A stretch of 64,000 bases of DNA from GCA-002733465 sp965230525 (GCA_965230525.1 OZ246008.1:434001-498000), one strand, 5' to 3'. Numbered from the stretch's first letter, positions 26,215 through 35,256 are shown. The notes: generated by a model from the letters alone, not told the origin. Translations and numbers: made by a program.

Positions 26215-28161
26215 TTAGCTGATAGGCAAGCTAATTTCGACTCTAGTACCGCCGCCCATATAAGATTCAATTTGTATTTTCGCCTGCAATAGTTCAGCGA
26301 TTTGTTTAGCGACAGCTAATCCCAAACCAAGACCGTCGACGGGGCGAGTGTAGGAAGTATTTGCCTGATTAAAAGGTGAAAACATGTTACTTTGTAATTC
26401 CTCGGACATACCAATGCCGGTATCTTCAACGGTACAGACTAAACACTGTTTATAGTCTATTTTAGATATTTTCGCAGAAACACTGACTTTTCCTTTCTCA
26501 GTAAACTTAATCGCGTTGTCTGCGATACAGTCAAACAAACGGCTATAAATGTCCCAATCGAGTAGTAACGCATTGGGAATATTTTCCGAAATTTGAACAG
26601 TCAGTAACAGACCTTTATCATTTGCCTTTATTGCGTAATTACCAAGGTGCTCGTTTAATAATGCTTTAAAGTCCACTGCCTTCGGTTGCACGGTGATCTG
26701 TTGGCTAGCAATCTCCGTGATAAACAGCATGTTATCGATGATTTTCATCATATCATTGGAGCAGCTCTGGGCGTTTTCAACATAGGTTTTGAGGTCAGGT
26801 TCTAATGATTTCATTTCCATCAATTGAAGGTTTCCTGTAATCCCATTCATGGGAGTCCTTAATTCATGATTGACCACACTTAAAAACTCATCTTTTGCCT
26901 TATTATACTTTTCGGCGGCGGCGAGTGATTCAGCCATTTTTTGATTGGACTCTATCAGTGCTTGCTGTGCATGCTCATTGGCGACGTCCCGCTCAGTAAT
27001 TAAATTACGCATTCTAAATGCTAACGCAGAGGACAATAAGATGGCTTCAATTGCAGAGCCAATACTGACCGCTTTAGTGGTGTAAAAATTGGGAGCCATA
27101 ACTCCTTTGACGGTCAAGTTGTAAATCATTAAGCCGGTAATCAAAAAGACCCAGGAAGCCAAGTAAAAATAGGCTGGTGTGTAACGTTGTCTTGCCGCTT
27201 GTACGCCACAATAAATAACGGTAAAAATAAAACAAATATTAACTAAGGTGAGTAGAGAAACCGCAGAAGACTTAGAAATAAATAATGCTACCGGAATAGA
27301 AAAGTAAGCAAGATATTTAAAATAGTTCATAAAAACATGCATACCCGGCAAGCGTTTTTTAGTTCTTAAGAACTGTTGTGAAAAAGCCATCGCACCATGA
27401 AAAAGCATACCTAACCAAACGAAAGTAATAATATTTTGCAAGGCAACCGCATCGCGCCAAAAATATTTATAGCCCATACCACTGGTGTAAAGAGCAAAAC
27501 CAATTAAGCTGACTAAATAAAAACAATAGTAAGCATAGGTTTTGTCTTTGGTGGTATAAAAAATATAAAGGTTATTCAAACCTAGCGCGAACATAATGCC
27601 CACTAAAAAAGCGATGAAAATTTTCGCAATACTTTCACGCTGTTCGAGTTGCTGTTCAGTGGAAAGCGATACCGGAAGGAACAAGGTACTTTTGCCGTAG
27701 GCTTTTATTAGTAGGGTGAAATGTCGATTTTGACGTAATTCAAAAGACGCACTTTGCGATAATGTTTGCAGCTTTCGCATCGAAAATGGACGCATATCGC
27801 CAAGCAAGGCAGAGTCTACGAGTCTACCCCGCTCGTCAATTAAAAAGAAGTCCAGATAATCTATCGCAACATTGTCAATAGAAAATGCCCACTGCAGGGT
27901 ATCGGTGGTATTAATTAATTTAACTTTAAGCCACAAGGGTGAATCGCGATAGCCGAAATTTAATGATGGCTGTTGCTGTGATTGAAACAGCTCATTATTG
28001 TCATAAACCTGTTTCCAAGTGAGTTCACTTCCTTCTGGTTCTTCGTACAGAAACAATTCTCGCCAAAGCTCGACCGGTTTGTCGGTTTCACTGATACGGA
28101 TCTCAGCTCGTGCGCTAGCAGCGATTAATAAGACAAGTAATAAAGTGAAAAGTCGAGTAAT
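26215..28161 (-). CDS. 7TM-DISM sensor histidine kinase with probable ATT start
   Basis: A 648-residue kinase. The extracellular 7TMR-DISM domain (about 40-180) contains GYRDSPLWLKVKL. Seven transmembrane helices follow (about 185-385), then a coiled linker, HisKA with VVNHELRTPMNGI and an HATPase domain with DNAIKFTEKG, DTGIGMS and GLGLGLAVAK. There is no receiver. The first standard start codon (TTG at 28056) would cut off the signal peptide. In frame upstream lies TRLFTLLLLVLLIAASARA, and the only start with a good ribosome site is ATT: GGAG lies eight bases before it. ATT initiation is rare (infC is the known case), so a sequence error must also be considered. No partner regulator is nearby. 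Confidence 0.82.
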   Translation of the reverse strand: MTRLFTLLLVLLIAASARAEIRISETDKPVELWRELFLYEEPEGSELTWKQVYDNNELFQSQQQPSLNFGYRDSPLWLKVKLINTTDTLQWAFSIDNVAIDYLDFFLIDERGRLVDSALLGDMRPFSMRKLQTLSQSASFELRQNRHFTLLIKAYGKSTLFLPVSLSTEQQLEQRESIAKIFIAFLVGIMFALGLNNLYIFYTTKDKTYAYYCFYLVSLIGFALYTSGMGYKYFWRDAVALQNIITFVWLGMLFHGAMAFSQQFLRTKKRLPGMHVFMNYFKYLAYFSIPVALFISKSSAVSLLTLVNICFIFTVIYCGVQAARQRYTPAYFYLASWVFLITGLMIYNLTVKGVMAPNFYTTKAVSIGSAIEAILLSSALAFRMRNLITERDVANEHAQQALIESNQKMAESLAAAEKYNKAKDEFLSVVNHELRTPMNGITGNLQLMEMKSLEPDLKTYVENAQSCSNDMMKIIDNMLFITEIASQQITVQPKAVDFKALLNEHLGNYAIKANDKGLLLTVQISENIPNALLLDWDIYSRLFDCIADNAIKFTEKGKVSVSAKISKIDYKQCLVCTVEDTGIGMSEELQSNMFSPFNQANTSYTRPVDGLGLGLAVAKQIAELLQAKIQIESYMGGGTRVEISLPIS

Positions 28162-28355
28162 AACGGTTTCTCCAAGGGCATCTATAACAGCTTAAATATA
28201 GTTATCGATAGCTAAAAAATCTATTGTAAAGCAGTAAAAGAACGAAAAATAGCGGTAAAAATGTCACCTTTTGAGCAAAAAAGCCAAGTAGGCCATGTAT
28301 TATCTAGAATAATGGGGTTATTTGTTTATTTGTTGGTCGCAAGAGTTAACAGTAT

Positions 28356-28385
28356 TTGATCTGAATTTCTAAACAAGGTTATATT
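28356..28385 (+). promoter_or_regulatory. Candidate sigma-70 promoter of the DUF819 gene
   Basis: TTGATC and TATATT are separated by 18 bp and lie 33 bases upstream of the TTG start, in a divergent intergenic region. Both boxes deviate from consensus. Confidence 0.35.
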
Positions 28386-28417
28386 GATAATATCGACGGT
28401 CTTATTGGGTAGTAAAT

Positions 28418-29593
28418 TTGCAACAGTATCATTCAGCACTCTATGTAGCCACATTGTTGGCAGCCATTATTTTAGCTGCCAGCCTGCTCAGCAAAACCCG
28501 CTACGGAAAGCCACTCGGCACAGCGTTGATCTCTATTTTATTGGGTGCCTTGCTTGCAAACCTGAGTATCATTCCTAGCGCTTCCAATAGTATTCCGCTC
28601 TACAGTCACATATTTCACTATATTGCACCACTGGCGATTTTTTACCTGACACTTGGGGTTAATCTAAATAAAGTAAAAAAAGCAGGCGTACCCATGTTGA
28701 CACTCTTTTTTGTCGGCTCGATGGCAACGGTGGTTGGTGTTCTCATTGCGGATGCACTAATCAATCCACAGGTGGTACTCGGGGAAGATAGCGCAGCCAT
28801 TGCAGGTATGATTGCTGGGACTTATACCGGTGGAAGTGTTAATTTCAATGCGATTGCGCTGCATTACAAAGTCAATGAAGCGGGAGTATTGTTTGCAGGC
28901 ACAGTTGCTGCCGATAATATTCTGACCACCCTTTGGATTTTAGTCACCCTTGCTATCCCCAAGTTGTTACAACCGCTTTGGCCAAGTAAACAACCTCTAA
29001 TAGATAATAAAGAGCAACGGGGAGCTTCAGAAAATGATACTCAATCAGCAAAAGTTACCGATAGTGAAAACACAGAAAGCACCAATCTTGCCGACTTAAT
29101 GGTATTGATCACGGTTGGCTTAGCCGCGTTATTGCTCTCGCAAGGATTGAGTCACATTTGGCCAGCCGTCCCCTCAATTTTGGTGATTACTACCATTGGC
29201 CTGGTCTTGGCACAGTTTAGTTATTTTCATAACCTTGCAGGTAGTCATTTACTTGGGCTTTATCTCGTCTATCTTTTTCTTGCTGTTATTGGTGCATACT
29301 GTGAATTTTCTGCTATCGGTTCGTTAGGAGAGATAGGATTTACTTTGTTGCTGTTTGTCGCTGTTGTGGTTTTTTTCCACGGCTTAATCACTTTATTGGT
29401 AGGCAAGTTGCTAGTAGATGATTGGCAAATGATTGCCATTGCTTCGCAAGCTAACATTGGTGGAGGCACAACCGCAATGGCGCTTGCCGAAACGTTTGCA
29501 AGGCGAGAGCTGATTGTACCTGCTATTTTAATCGGAACCATTGGTAATGCCGCGGGTACTTATCTAGGATTTATGGTTGTCGAATTGCTTTAA
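28418..29593 (+). CDS. DUF819-family membrane protein
   Basis: A 391-residue integral membrane protein with about ten hydrophobic helices and a charged, Asp/Glu/Asn-rich loop at about 190-225. The motifs IAGTYTGGSVNFNAIAL and IASQANIGGGTTAMALA are the two glycine-rich repeats that mark DUF819, a family with an anion-transporter-like inverted repeat. Substrate unknown. The start is TTG; upstream the frame holds no other start codon before a stop. Confidence 0.8.
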   Translation: MQQYHSALYVATLLAAIILAASLLSKTRYGKPLGTALISILLGALLANLSIIPSASNSIPLYSHIFHYIAPLAIFYLTLGVNLNKVKKAGVPMLTLFFVGSMATVVGVLIADALINPQVVLGEDSAAIAGMIAGTYTGGSVNFNAIALHYKVNEAGVLFAGTVAADNILTTLWILVTLAIPKLLQPLWPSKQPLIDNKEQRGASENDTQSAKVTDSENTESTNLADLMVLITVGLAALLLSQGLSHIWPAVPSILVITTIGLVLAQFSYFHNLAGSHLLGLYLVYLFLAVIGAYCEFSAIGSLGEIGFTLLLFVAVVVFFHGLITLLVGKLLVDDWQMIAIASQANIGGGTTAMALAETFARRELIVPAILIGTIGNAAGTYLGFMVVELL

Positions 29594-29656
29594 CTTTATG
29601 TACGATTAATCATTGATTGAGTCAAAGCACCTGCAATATTTATAGGAAATCGGATT

Positions 29657-30067
29657 ATGAATAAGTTTTTTTTGATCATACCTTTACTGTTAACTCTTTC
29701 TGACTCTATCGCATCGCCCGCTGATAAAATTCATCAGTTGATCAAACAAAATCTCGAAGCTAACCAGTCGGAAAACATCGATCGGGTTATGCTAACTATT
29801 CATCCTCAATCGCCCGCATATCAATCAACACGAACCGAAGTTCAGCAGGTCTTTCCGCAATATGATCTCAGCTATAAACTGCTGGAATATAAGTTTATCG
29901 CTGTCGATGGTGAATACGCTTATGCACGAATGAAACAACGTACGCAGAAGCGCTTTGGCCCAGTGTTTAAAGATAATGAAATAGAAGCACTACGAGTTTT
30001 TAGAAAAGATAAAGGCCAGTGGAAGATTTGGACACAGGCAAACCTGCAGATTAATTATTTAAATTAA
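29657..30067 (+). CDS. Secreted NTF2-like protein
   Basis: A 136-residue protein with an N-terminal signal peptide (FFLIIPLLLTLSDSIAS) and a compact alpha+beta domain. The pattern of three N-terminal helices followed by strands EYAYARMKQRTQKR, EIEALRVFRK and QWKIWTQANLQ fits the NTF2/SnoaL-like cone fold. Function unknown. The 3' end overlaps convergent MDR gene by 4 bp. AGGA lies ten bases before the ATG. Confidence 0.7.
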   Translation: MNKFFLIIPLLLTLSDSIASPADKIHQLIKQNLEANQSENIDRVMLTIHPQSPAYQSTRTEVQQVFPQYDLSYKLLEYKFIAVDGEYAYARMKQRTQKRFGPVFKDNEIEALRVFRKDKGQWKIWTQANLQINYLN

Positions 30068-31098
30068 TCTGCTATTTTTACTAAAAGTTTTCCGACGCTC
30101 GCTCGCTTAAATAAACTCGCCAAATATTCCGGAAGTTTGTCAAACCCTTCGACCACCGTCTCCTGATAATGCAGCGATTGCTGTTCTAACCAAGGCAAAA
30201 TGCTAGCGAGCATTTCGTCCATACGATGACTATAATCACGTGCTAAAATTCCTTGAATGGTTGCACGTTGATAGAGCAAATGATGCAAAAATCTTGGTCC
30301 AAGTTCAACCTCATCCAATTGACCATTGTACTGCGACATTTGCCCACAAATTATGATCCGAGCGCGCTTATTAATCTGCGGGATCACCGCATCAGAAATT
30401 AATCCGCCCACATTATCAAAATAAACGTCGACCTTAATTGCTTGTTGTTTAAGATACTCATTCAACGCCGTGTGATTTGCAAAATTGACGTAGTTTATCG
30501 CAAGATCAACATTTAGTTGCTGTTGTAACCACTGACACTTTTGTTCACTTCCGGCAAAAGCTATCACTCGACAGCCTGCTTTTTTAGCAAATTGCACAAC
30601 CAATGACCCGACAGCGCCCGCCGCTCCTGAAACCACCACTGTTTCACCTGGTTTAGGCTGCCCCGCTTCCATTAAGCCAAACCATGCTGTCCGTCCCGGC
30701 ATGCCAAGTACGCCGAGCGCAGCGGTTACGGGCACCTTATCGAATTCAAGTTTTTCGACCATACTCTGATGTACTTTGGAATATTTTTCCCAGCCAATAT
30801 AGCTCGACACCCATTGACCAACCGGAAATTCAGTCACTCGACTGGCAATAACTTTACTGATTACACCCGATTGTTGTAATTGATTTAGCGGGTGAGGGGC
30901 TTCCCATGTGGGATTCTTAGCCTGTTGAATGCGCATGTAAGGGTCTACACTGACAAACTGATTAGCCAGTAGCAACTCTCCTGCAGCCAAATCAGTATCC
31001 ATTTGCTCTTCTTGCAACCGATAATGTTGTTTGCCTACCCTAGCTTCTGGCCTTGAATGATAGATCCAGCGGTGATTGGTGATGATTTTGGTGGCCAC
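30064..31098 (-). CDS. NADP-dependent medium-chain oxidoreductase (zinc-free MDR)
   Basis: A 344-residue member of the leukotriene B4 12-hydroxydehydrogenase/CurA branch of medium-chain reductases, which reduce double bonds of enones. GROES-like N-domain (about 1-130), then the Rossmann motif VVSGAAGAVGSLVVQFAKK and the family motif DVYFDNVGG. No zinc ligands. The chosen GTG start has GAGGAG six bases upstream; an earlier TTG would add six residues. It is divergent from a LysR gene, likely its regulator. Confidence 0.9.
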   Translation of the reverse strand: MATKIITNHRWIYHSRPEARVGKQHYRLQEEQMDTDLAAGELLLANQFVSVDPYMRIQQAKNPTWEAPHPLNQLQQSGVISKVIASRVTEFPVGQWVSSYIGWEKYSKVHQSMVEKLEFDKVPVTAALGVLGMPGRTAWFGLMEAGQPKPGETVVVSGAAGAVGSLVVQFAKKAGCRVIAFAGSEQKCQWLQQQLNVDLAINYVNFANHTALNEYLKQQAIKVDVYFDNVGGLISDAVIPQINKRARIIICGQMSQYNGQLDEVELGPRFLHHLLYQRATIQGILARDYSHRMDEMLASILPWLEQQSLHYQETVVEGFDKLPEYLASLFKRASVGKLLVKIAD

Positions 31099-31225
31099 AG
31101 TATTCTCCTCAAACAATGGCTGCTAACTGTCTGCGATTAATAAATTTGAATAAGCAAGATTTTGGTTTACTATTGTTTCCAGTTCAATTCCAAACTGATT
31201 TGCTTTAATTCCATTTGGGAAAGAT

Positions 31226-32128
31226 ATGAATATTCAAGATTTAGAAAAATTCTTAGTGATTGCGGCCACCGAAAATATGCAGCTGGCGGCCAACGAACTT
31301 GATACTAGCCCGAGCGTACTGTCTAAGTCCTTAAAACGACTGGAACAACTGCTAAAAACCCAATTGTTCGACCGCATTGGTAAAAACATCCATCTTAATC
31401 CAGCCGGTGAACTCTTGAGGACTAAGGCGGCAGTTTTAGTTGCTCAAGCCAAACAAACTCGCGCGGAATTCAATCTACTTGGTCAATCTCAACACTACAA
31501 AATTGCAGGCCCCTCAATCTTATTGTTTCGCTGGGCCAGTATATTGAGTCATCATTTGATCCAACAATATCCGCTGACTAGCTTGAGGTTTGAATCGGAG
31601 TACGAACAAAAAGCATTAGAAAAAGTAGCCAAGGGTGAGGCCGATCTCGGCTTGATTACCAGCGCAATCCGGTCACACATTCCTGCCGGAATGCATGCGA
31701 TAGAGCTTGAGGAAATTACCATGCAAGTTGCCGCAGCTCCATCACATCCACTGGTAAAGAAAATAAATGCACAACCGATAAAAGTGCAACTCAACAGTCT
31801 ATTAGAATATCCCTTTGCGGCACCCAGTATTTCACCCTACTGCGGTGAGTCTCGTGGTGTTGGTTGTGATGGATGGCAAAACCAACTTTATCCAAGAAAA
31901 TTGCAAATGGTGGTTAATGACTACAGTGTACTTTCTCAGTTGGTTAAGAGTGGTCAAGTGCTCGCTTACCTTCCGGATTATTGCCTCGAAGATTGGGGTT
32001 TACGGCAACTAACTGTCACCGATTGCCCATACCAGTGTGTTGAAAAACTTCTGTTGGTCAGTTGGCAAAAGCAACTATTGTTGCCTTTGCTTAATGGTTC
32101 CGAGCCGGAGTTAATTCAAACTTTTTAA
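31226..32128 (+). CDS. LysR-family transcriptional regulator
   Basis: A 300-residue LysR protein: winged HTH in the first 60 residues (MQLAANELDTSPSVLSKSLKRLE) followed by two periplasmic-binding-protein-like lobes (about 90-290). It is divergent from the oxidoreductase gene, the classic arrangement for LysR control of a neighbour. TTCC-N5-GGAA, a T-N11-A type dyad, lies just before the ATG and overlaps its ribosome site, which could allow autorepression. Inducer unknown. Confidence 0.9.
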   Translation: MNIQDLEKFLVIAATENMQLAANELDTSPSVLSKSLKRLEQLLKTQLFDRIGKNIHLNPAGELLRTKAAVLVAQAKQTRAEFNLLGQSQHYKIAGPSILLFRWASILSHHLIQQYPLTSLRFESEYEQKALEKVAKGEADLGLITSAIRSHIPAGMHAIELEEITMQVAAAPSHPLVKKINAQPIKVQLNSLLEYPFAAPSISPYCGESRGVGCDGWQNQLYPRKLQMVVNDYSVLSQLVKSGQVLAYLPDYCLEDWGLRQLTVTDCPYQCVEKLLLVSWQKQLLLPLLNGSEPELIQTF

Positions 32129-32160
32129 ACCTCGCATGCTAGTATATTTGTCCGTGAATT

Positions 32161-33036
32161 TTAATCGATAGTCCCCTCAGTATTTAGCTGATACCCATCC
32201 GGTACTTGCAAGCTAAATAATTGAGCATCATCGACTTGGTTATACTGTATTTGACCGCTAATATGCAGCTGAGAGGATTCAACTGAATCACCATCAAAGA
32301 TCGATATTTCAACCGGAAGATAGGTTTCCGGTGAACTCCAAACAATTATGGAGAGTTCAGACTCTTGAATCAAAAAGCCATTTAGCCACTGGTTTTCTAC
32401 CAATCGTTGATCAAGCTCAACCACCTCGCCTTGATAGTTTTTAACTAAGTCAAACCAGTGTAATGGATTCTGTTTAGGATTATTTAATGAGTCATTATCG
32501 AATGTCATTGTCATAGCGCGCATCGCCGCCGGAAACATAATCAAGCCTTGCCCATTTACAGAATCGAGTACATTAATCGTTTTAGCCTGCTCTCCATTAG
32601 GAGTCAGTGGTGTGGTTTCAACCCTGATCAGTCCTGGCTCTCTAAACCAAACGGACAAACTCATAATTGGTTGTTGTTGTATCGACATTTCACTTTTATA
32701 AAACAAAGAAGTCACCGCACTAAGTTGTTGTTGCACTTTAGCAAATGCCGGTGCTGTGCTGCCTCCCATGACTAAAATAAAACTCAACACTGTTAATGCA
32801 AATGCACTACTTCCCCAGTAAACACTTTTAACTTTAAACCAGAGAAAAAATGGTAAAAATCTTTCGCTGGTTTTAACCGAAGGCTGTTCATTTTTTGCTA
32901 AGAGTTTGGCTTCATTATTGACTGCAATTTTGATTCGTTTTTGTAGATTTAGAGCTGTATTTGGTTCAATGTCTTGGTCTTTCAAATACGCCAAAGTATC
33001 ATCTAACCTTTGCTCAGAAAATTTTGGATTAGTCAT
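32161..33036 (-). CDS. Anti-sigma factor with periplasmic LolA/RseB-like domain
   Basis: A 291-residue single-pass membrane protein. The cytoplasmic N-terminus (about 1-70) lacks the zinc HxxxCxxC motif of classic ZAS anti-sigmas. One transmembrane helix lies at about 73-93 (FALTVLSFILVMGG). The ~195-residue C-terminal part has the strand pattern of LolA/RseB-type lipid-binding proteins (ending VEISIFDGDS). The gene overlaps the upstream ECF sigma gene by 8 bp, so the pair is coupled. Such fusions let one protein both hold the sigma factor and sense envelope lipid or lipoprotein state. Assignment by context and fold pattern. Confidence 0.75.
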   Translation of the reverse strand: MTNPKFSEQRLDDTLAYLKDQDIEPNTALNLQKRIKIAVNNEAKLLAKNEQPSVKTSERFLPFFLWFKVKSVYWGSSAFALTVLSFILVMGGSTAPAFAKVQQQLSAVTSLFYKSEMSIQQQPIMSLSVWFREPGLIRVETTPLTPNGEQAKTINVLDSVNGQGLIMFPAAMRAMTMTFDNDSLNNPKQNPLHWFDLVKNYQGEVVELDQRLVENQWLNGFLIQESELSIIVWSSPETYLPVEISIFDGDSVESSQLHISGQIQYNQVDDAQLFSLQVPDGYQLNTEGTID

Positions 33037-33589
33037 AATTTTCTCCTAAGAAATTTGATTCGTTTAAAATACCTAATAGCTTTTTATGTGCTCGATGCAA
33101 AGTCACGCCAACCAAGCTGGCGGTAATTTCCAGCTGGTCAGCCACTTCTTGATAACTAAAGTTTTCGATTAACCGAAGAATAATCACTTCAGATTCTTGC
33201 GGCGATAATTGACTAAGTGCAATACGCACTTGATGAAGATCTCGACTAATATCCAGCTGAGCCAGTGGCGAGTGATTGGGAGATGCAAGATCATGCGCCT
33301 CCTCATCAATGTTGACTGACTGATGGTGTTGCGATGATCCTTTCTCACGCTTCAGCTGTCTAATCAAATCGATCGATGATGTGGCTGCTAATTTAATTAA
33401 ATAGCCACGCCAGGCATTCACATTATTAAATTGCTTAGGCGTTAGTTTTAGTAGCTTTAGAAAAACATTTTGCGCAATATCCTCAGCTTGGTCAGGGTCG
33501 CCAACAACCCTTAACGCCGAAAGATAGACTTGTTTTCCGTACTGTTCGACAAGCTGATTGATTTTTTCTGCACGATTTTTGATTTCCAA
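33029..33589 (-). CDS. ECF-type RNA polymerase sigma factor
   Basis: A 186-residue group IV sigma factor. Region 2 (about 15-85) contains GDPDQAEDIAQNVFLKL and WRGYLIKLAATSSID; region 4 (about 125-178) contains SPQESEVIILRLIENFSYQEVADQLEI-type HTH. TTG start with AAGGAG six bases upstream. A putative autoregulatory promoter lies just before it. The downstream overlapping gene is its anti-sigma. Confidence 0.9.
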   Translation of the reverse strand: MEIKNRAEKINQLVEQYGKQVYLSALRVVGDPDQAEDIAQNVFLKLLKLTPKQFNNVNAWRGYLIKLAATSSIDLIRQLKREKGSSQHHQSVNIDEEAHDLASPNHSPLAQLDISRDLHQVRIALSQLSPQESEVIILRLIENFSYQEVADQLEITASLVGVTLHRAHKKLLGILNESNFLGENYD

Positions 33590-33619
33590 AAAACTCTCCT
33601 TACGTCTTGCTCATTCTAT

Positions 33620-33648
33620 AAGACGCTTAGCAGCTCAAAAATCTTACA
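33620..33648 (-). promoter_or_regulatory. Candidate ECF autoregulatory promoter
   Basis: Read on the minus strand, TGTAAG and CGTCTT are separated by 17 bp, 31 bases before the sigma gene start. The CGTC -10 and a T/A-rich region after the -35 resemble ECF promoters, and many ECF sigmas control their own operon. Confidence 0.45.
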
Positions 33649-33718
33649 GCTTTTGGAATTATTTCTTAGCTGAAAGGTAAATTCAGTTTAAATAGGTCTG
33701 TGTAACCGGCGAGCACGT

Positions 33719-34474
33719 TCAACTGTCTTTTTGATTAAAATAATGCAAAACTTTAATCATTGCGCTAGTCAACCCAGAAACAGCCAGCTCAAAGTTTTTC
33801 ACAAATTCATGTTCGGAGCGATTATCTAGGTCAACAAGATTAGTAATGGATTTTATTGCCGTCATTGGTACTTGGTAGAGAGAAGCGACCCAGGCAATTG
33901 CTGCGGCTTCCATTTCTTTTGCAACCACCGGGTGAGCCTTGATCACACGCTGATCTTTAGGGTTTTTCTCGAGTGATGAACCAGTTGAAATAACGCCAAC
34001 ACCAAAGCCGAGCTGTTTGACCATTTGACCCAATTCTAACGCAGGAAAATAACCAACGCCGACCTGCTCAAAGCCGGGCAAAGGGACAATTCTGTCGTGA
34101 AAGACAAAATAATCTTTAGCCACGTAAATACTGCCAATTTCCGCACCTCGTTCTGCAAAACCGCCAGCCGTTCCAGCACTAATTATTAAATCGGGCGAGA
34201 GCTGCTGGATTGCTTGATGCGTCATTAACGTTGCGGCCTCACAACCGATATTATCAACCTCATAACGCTGATCTTTGCCACTGGTGATTAAGCTGATTTT
34301 TATCGTTGAAAACTGTGTACTTTGGATTTTGCTTGATTGAAAACATCGAAATGGTAGTTGCCTCGGAAAAAGACCATCAACTTCCACCAATTCTAAAGCG
34401 TCAATCAGTGAGTTAGCTTCCTCTTGCATTGCCATTAAAATAACAATGTGCTCTATTCGTTGCTTGTCAGTCAT
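33719..34474 (-). CDS. MTA/SAH nucleosidase-family enzyme with Asn at the base-recognition site
   Basis: A 251-residue protein of the MTAN (Pfs) family. AMQEEA supplies the catalytic Glu, SAGTAGGF is the phosphate/ribose loop and VVAKEMEAAAI gives the ribose-binding Glu at 189. The position corresponding to the purine-contacting, proton-donating Asp (Asp197 in E. coli) reads Asn212 in SITNLVDLDNRS, which follows the plant-type VxxVTDxVDGD pattern. In nucleoside phosphorylases, an Asn there goes with 6-oxopurines (hypoxanthine, guanine) and Asp with 6-aminopurines. The chosen ATG overlaps the hpt stop by 8 bp; the frame is open 31 codons further up but that part is inside hpt. Together with hpt this suggests cleavage of an inosine- or guanosine-type compound rather than methylthioadenosine. 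Confidence 0.8.
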   Translation of the reverse strand: MTDKQRIEHIVILMAMQEEANSLIDALELVEVDGLFPRQLPFRCFQSSKIQSTQFSTIKISLITSGKDQRYEVDNIGCEAATLMTHQAIQQLSPDLIISAGTAGGFAERGAEIGSIYVAKDYFVFHDRIVPLPGFEQVGVGYFPALELGQMVKQLGFGVGVISTGSSLEKNPKDQRVIKAHPVVAKEMEAAAIAWVASLYQVPMTAIKSITNLVDLDNRSEHEFVKNFELAVSGLTSAMIKVLHYFNQKDS

Positions 34475-35018
34475 TATTTGGCACCCGAATGTCCATGGTA
34501 TTGCGCCAAACATGCGAATAATCCATGCCAAATCCAAATACATACTCATCGGGCACGGATAACTCACAATAATCCGCGGTTTGATTAGGATAAGCTTTTC
34601 GCTGATGCTGTTTTTCGACTAGCACAAGCGTTTTTACCGAATTAGCTTGTTGCGCCAAACAATAGTCTTGAATTAACTTTAAGGTGATACCTTCGTCGAG
34701 AATGTCATCGAGGATGATAACATCTCTACCCTTGAGAGATGATTGAGGTTTTGCTTTCCAGATTAGCTCAGCACCACGTTGCTCTCCTTGATAGCGCGTG
34801 GCGTGACAATAATCTATTTCACACAGCAAATCGATCTTGGGTAAAAGCTGTCCAGCAAAGATCAAACCGCCATTTAATACTACGATAAAAACCGGAACTT
34901 TTCCGTGGTAATCAACTTCAATTTTTTGCGCAAGTTTCTCAAGCGCAATTTGAATGGCTTTCTGATCGATTAATACCTTTGAACGCTGTTTGACTTCTAG
35001 GAGTTGTTTTTGATTCAT
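34467..35018 (-). CDS. hpt: Hypoxanthine-guanine phosphoribosyltransferase
   Basis: A 183-residue purine phosphoribosyltransferase. The PRPP-binding motif is VIILDDILDEGITL, and the C-terminal PDEYVFGFGMDYSHVWRN is the family's hood that contacts the purine. It converts hypoxanthine or guanine to the nucleotide. It starts one base after the yheV stop codon and overlaps the next gene by 8 bp, forming a purine salvage unit. Confidence 0.92.
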   Translation of the reverse strand: MNQKQLLEVKQRSKVLIDQKAIQIALEKLAQKIEVDYHGKVPVFIVVLNGGLIFAGQLLPKIDLLCEIDYCHATRYQGEQRGAELIWKAKPQSSLKGRDVIILDDILDEGITLKLIQDYCLAQQANSVKTLVLVEKQHQRKAYPNQTADYCELSVPDEYVFGFGMDYSHVWRNTMDIRVPNND

Positions 35019-35019
35019 A

Positions 35020-35256
35020 CTATTCTTTGATTTGAGTAATATCGATTAAACCGGCATTTCGATAATTAGGCTTATTTGTTTTAACCGTCGCCTGCGGCTT
35101 TTTTTGGGTCGGCTGATCACGTTGCTGACTGGTTTGAGTGTAATCACAGCTGACACATTCGACACTTTGATCATCCACATATAAAACCAAACTATCCATC
35201 TCGGAGCAGCTTGGACACACAGCACCAGCGATAAACTGTTTTTTACGAGTAGGCAT
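35020..35256 (-). CDS. yheV: YheV-family small zinc-ribbon protein
   Basis: A 78-residue protein with two CxxC pairs (CPSC, CVSC) separated by 18 residues, an obvious zinc ribbon, and a basic, Gln-rich tail ending IDITQIKE. This is YheV, found in gamma-proteobacteria next to the ABC-F gene yheS and, in E. coli, the kef genes. Function unknown. Predicted start follows the zinc-ribbon family's short N-terminus (MPTRKKQF). Confidence 0.88.
   Translation of the reverse strand: MPTRKKQFIAGAVCPSCSEMDSLVLYVDDQSVECVSCDYTQTSQQRDQPTQKKPQATVKTNKPNYRNAGLIDITQIKE

Noticed and set aside
33719..34567. N-terminal extension of the nucleosidase beginning at 34567
   Set aside because: The additional 31 residues lie wholly inside the hpt coding region and do not resemble the family start; MTDKQRIEHIVILMAMQEEA fits the normal N-terminus.
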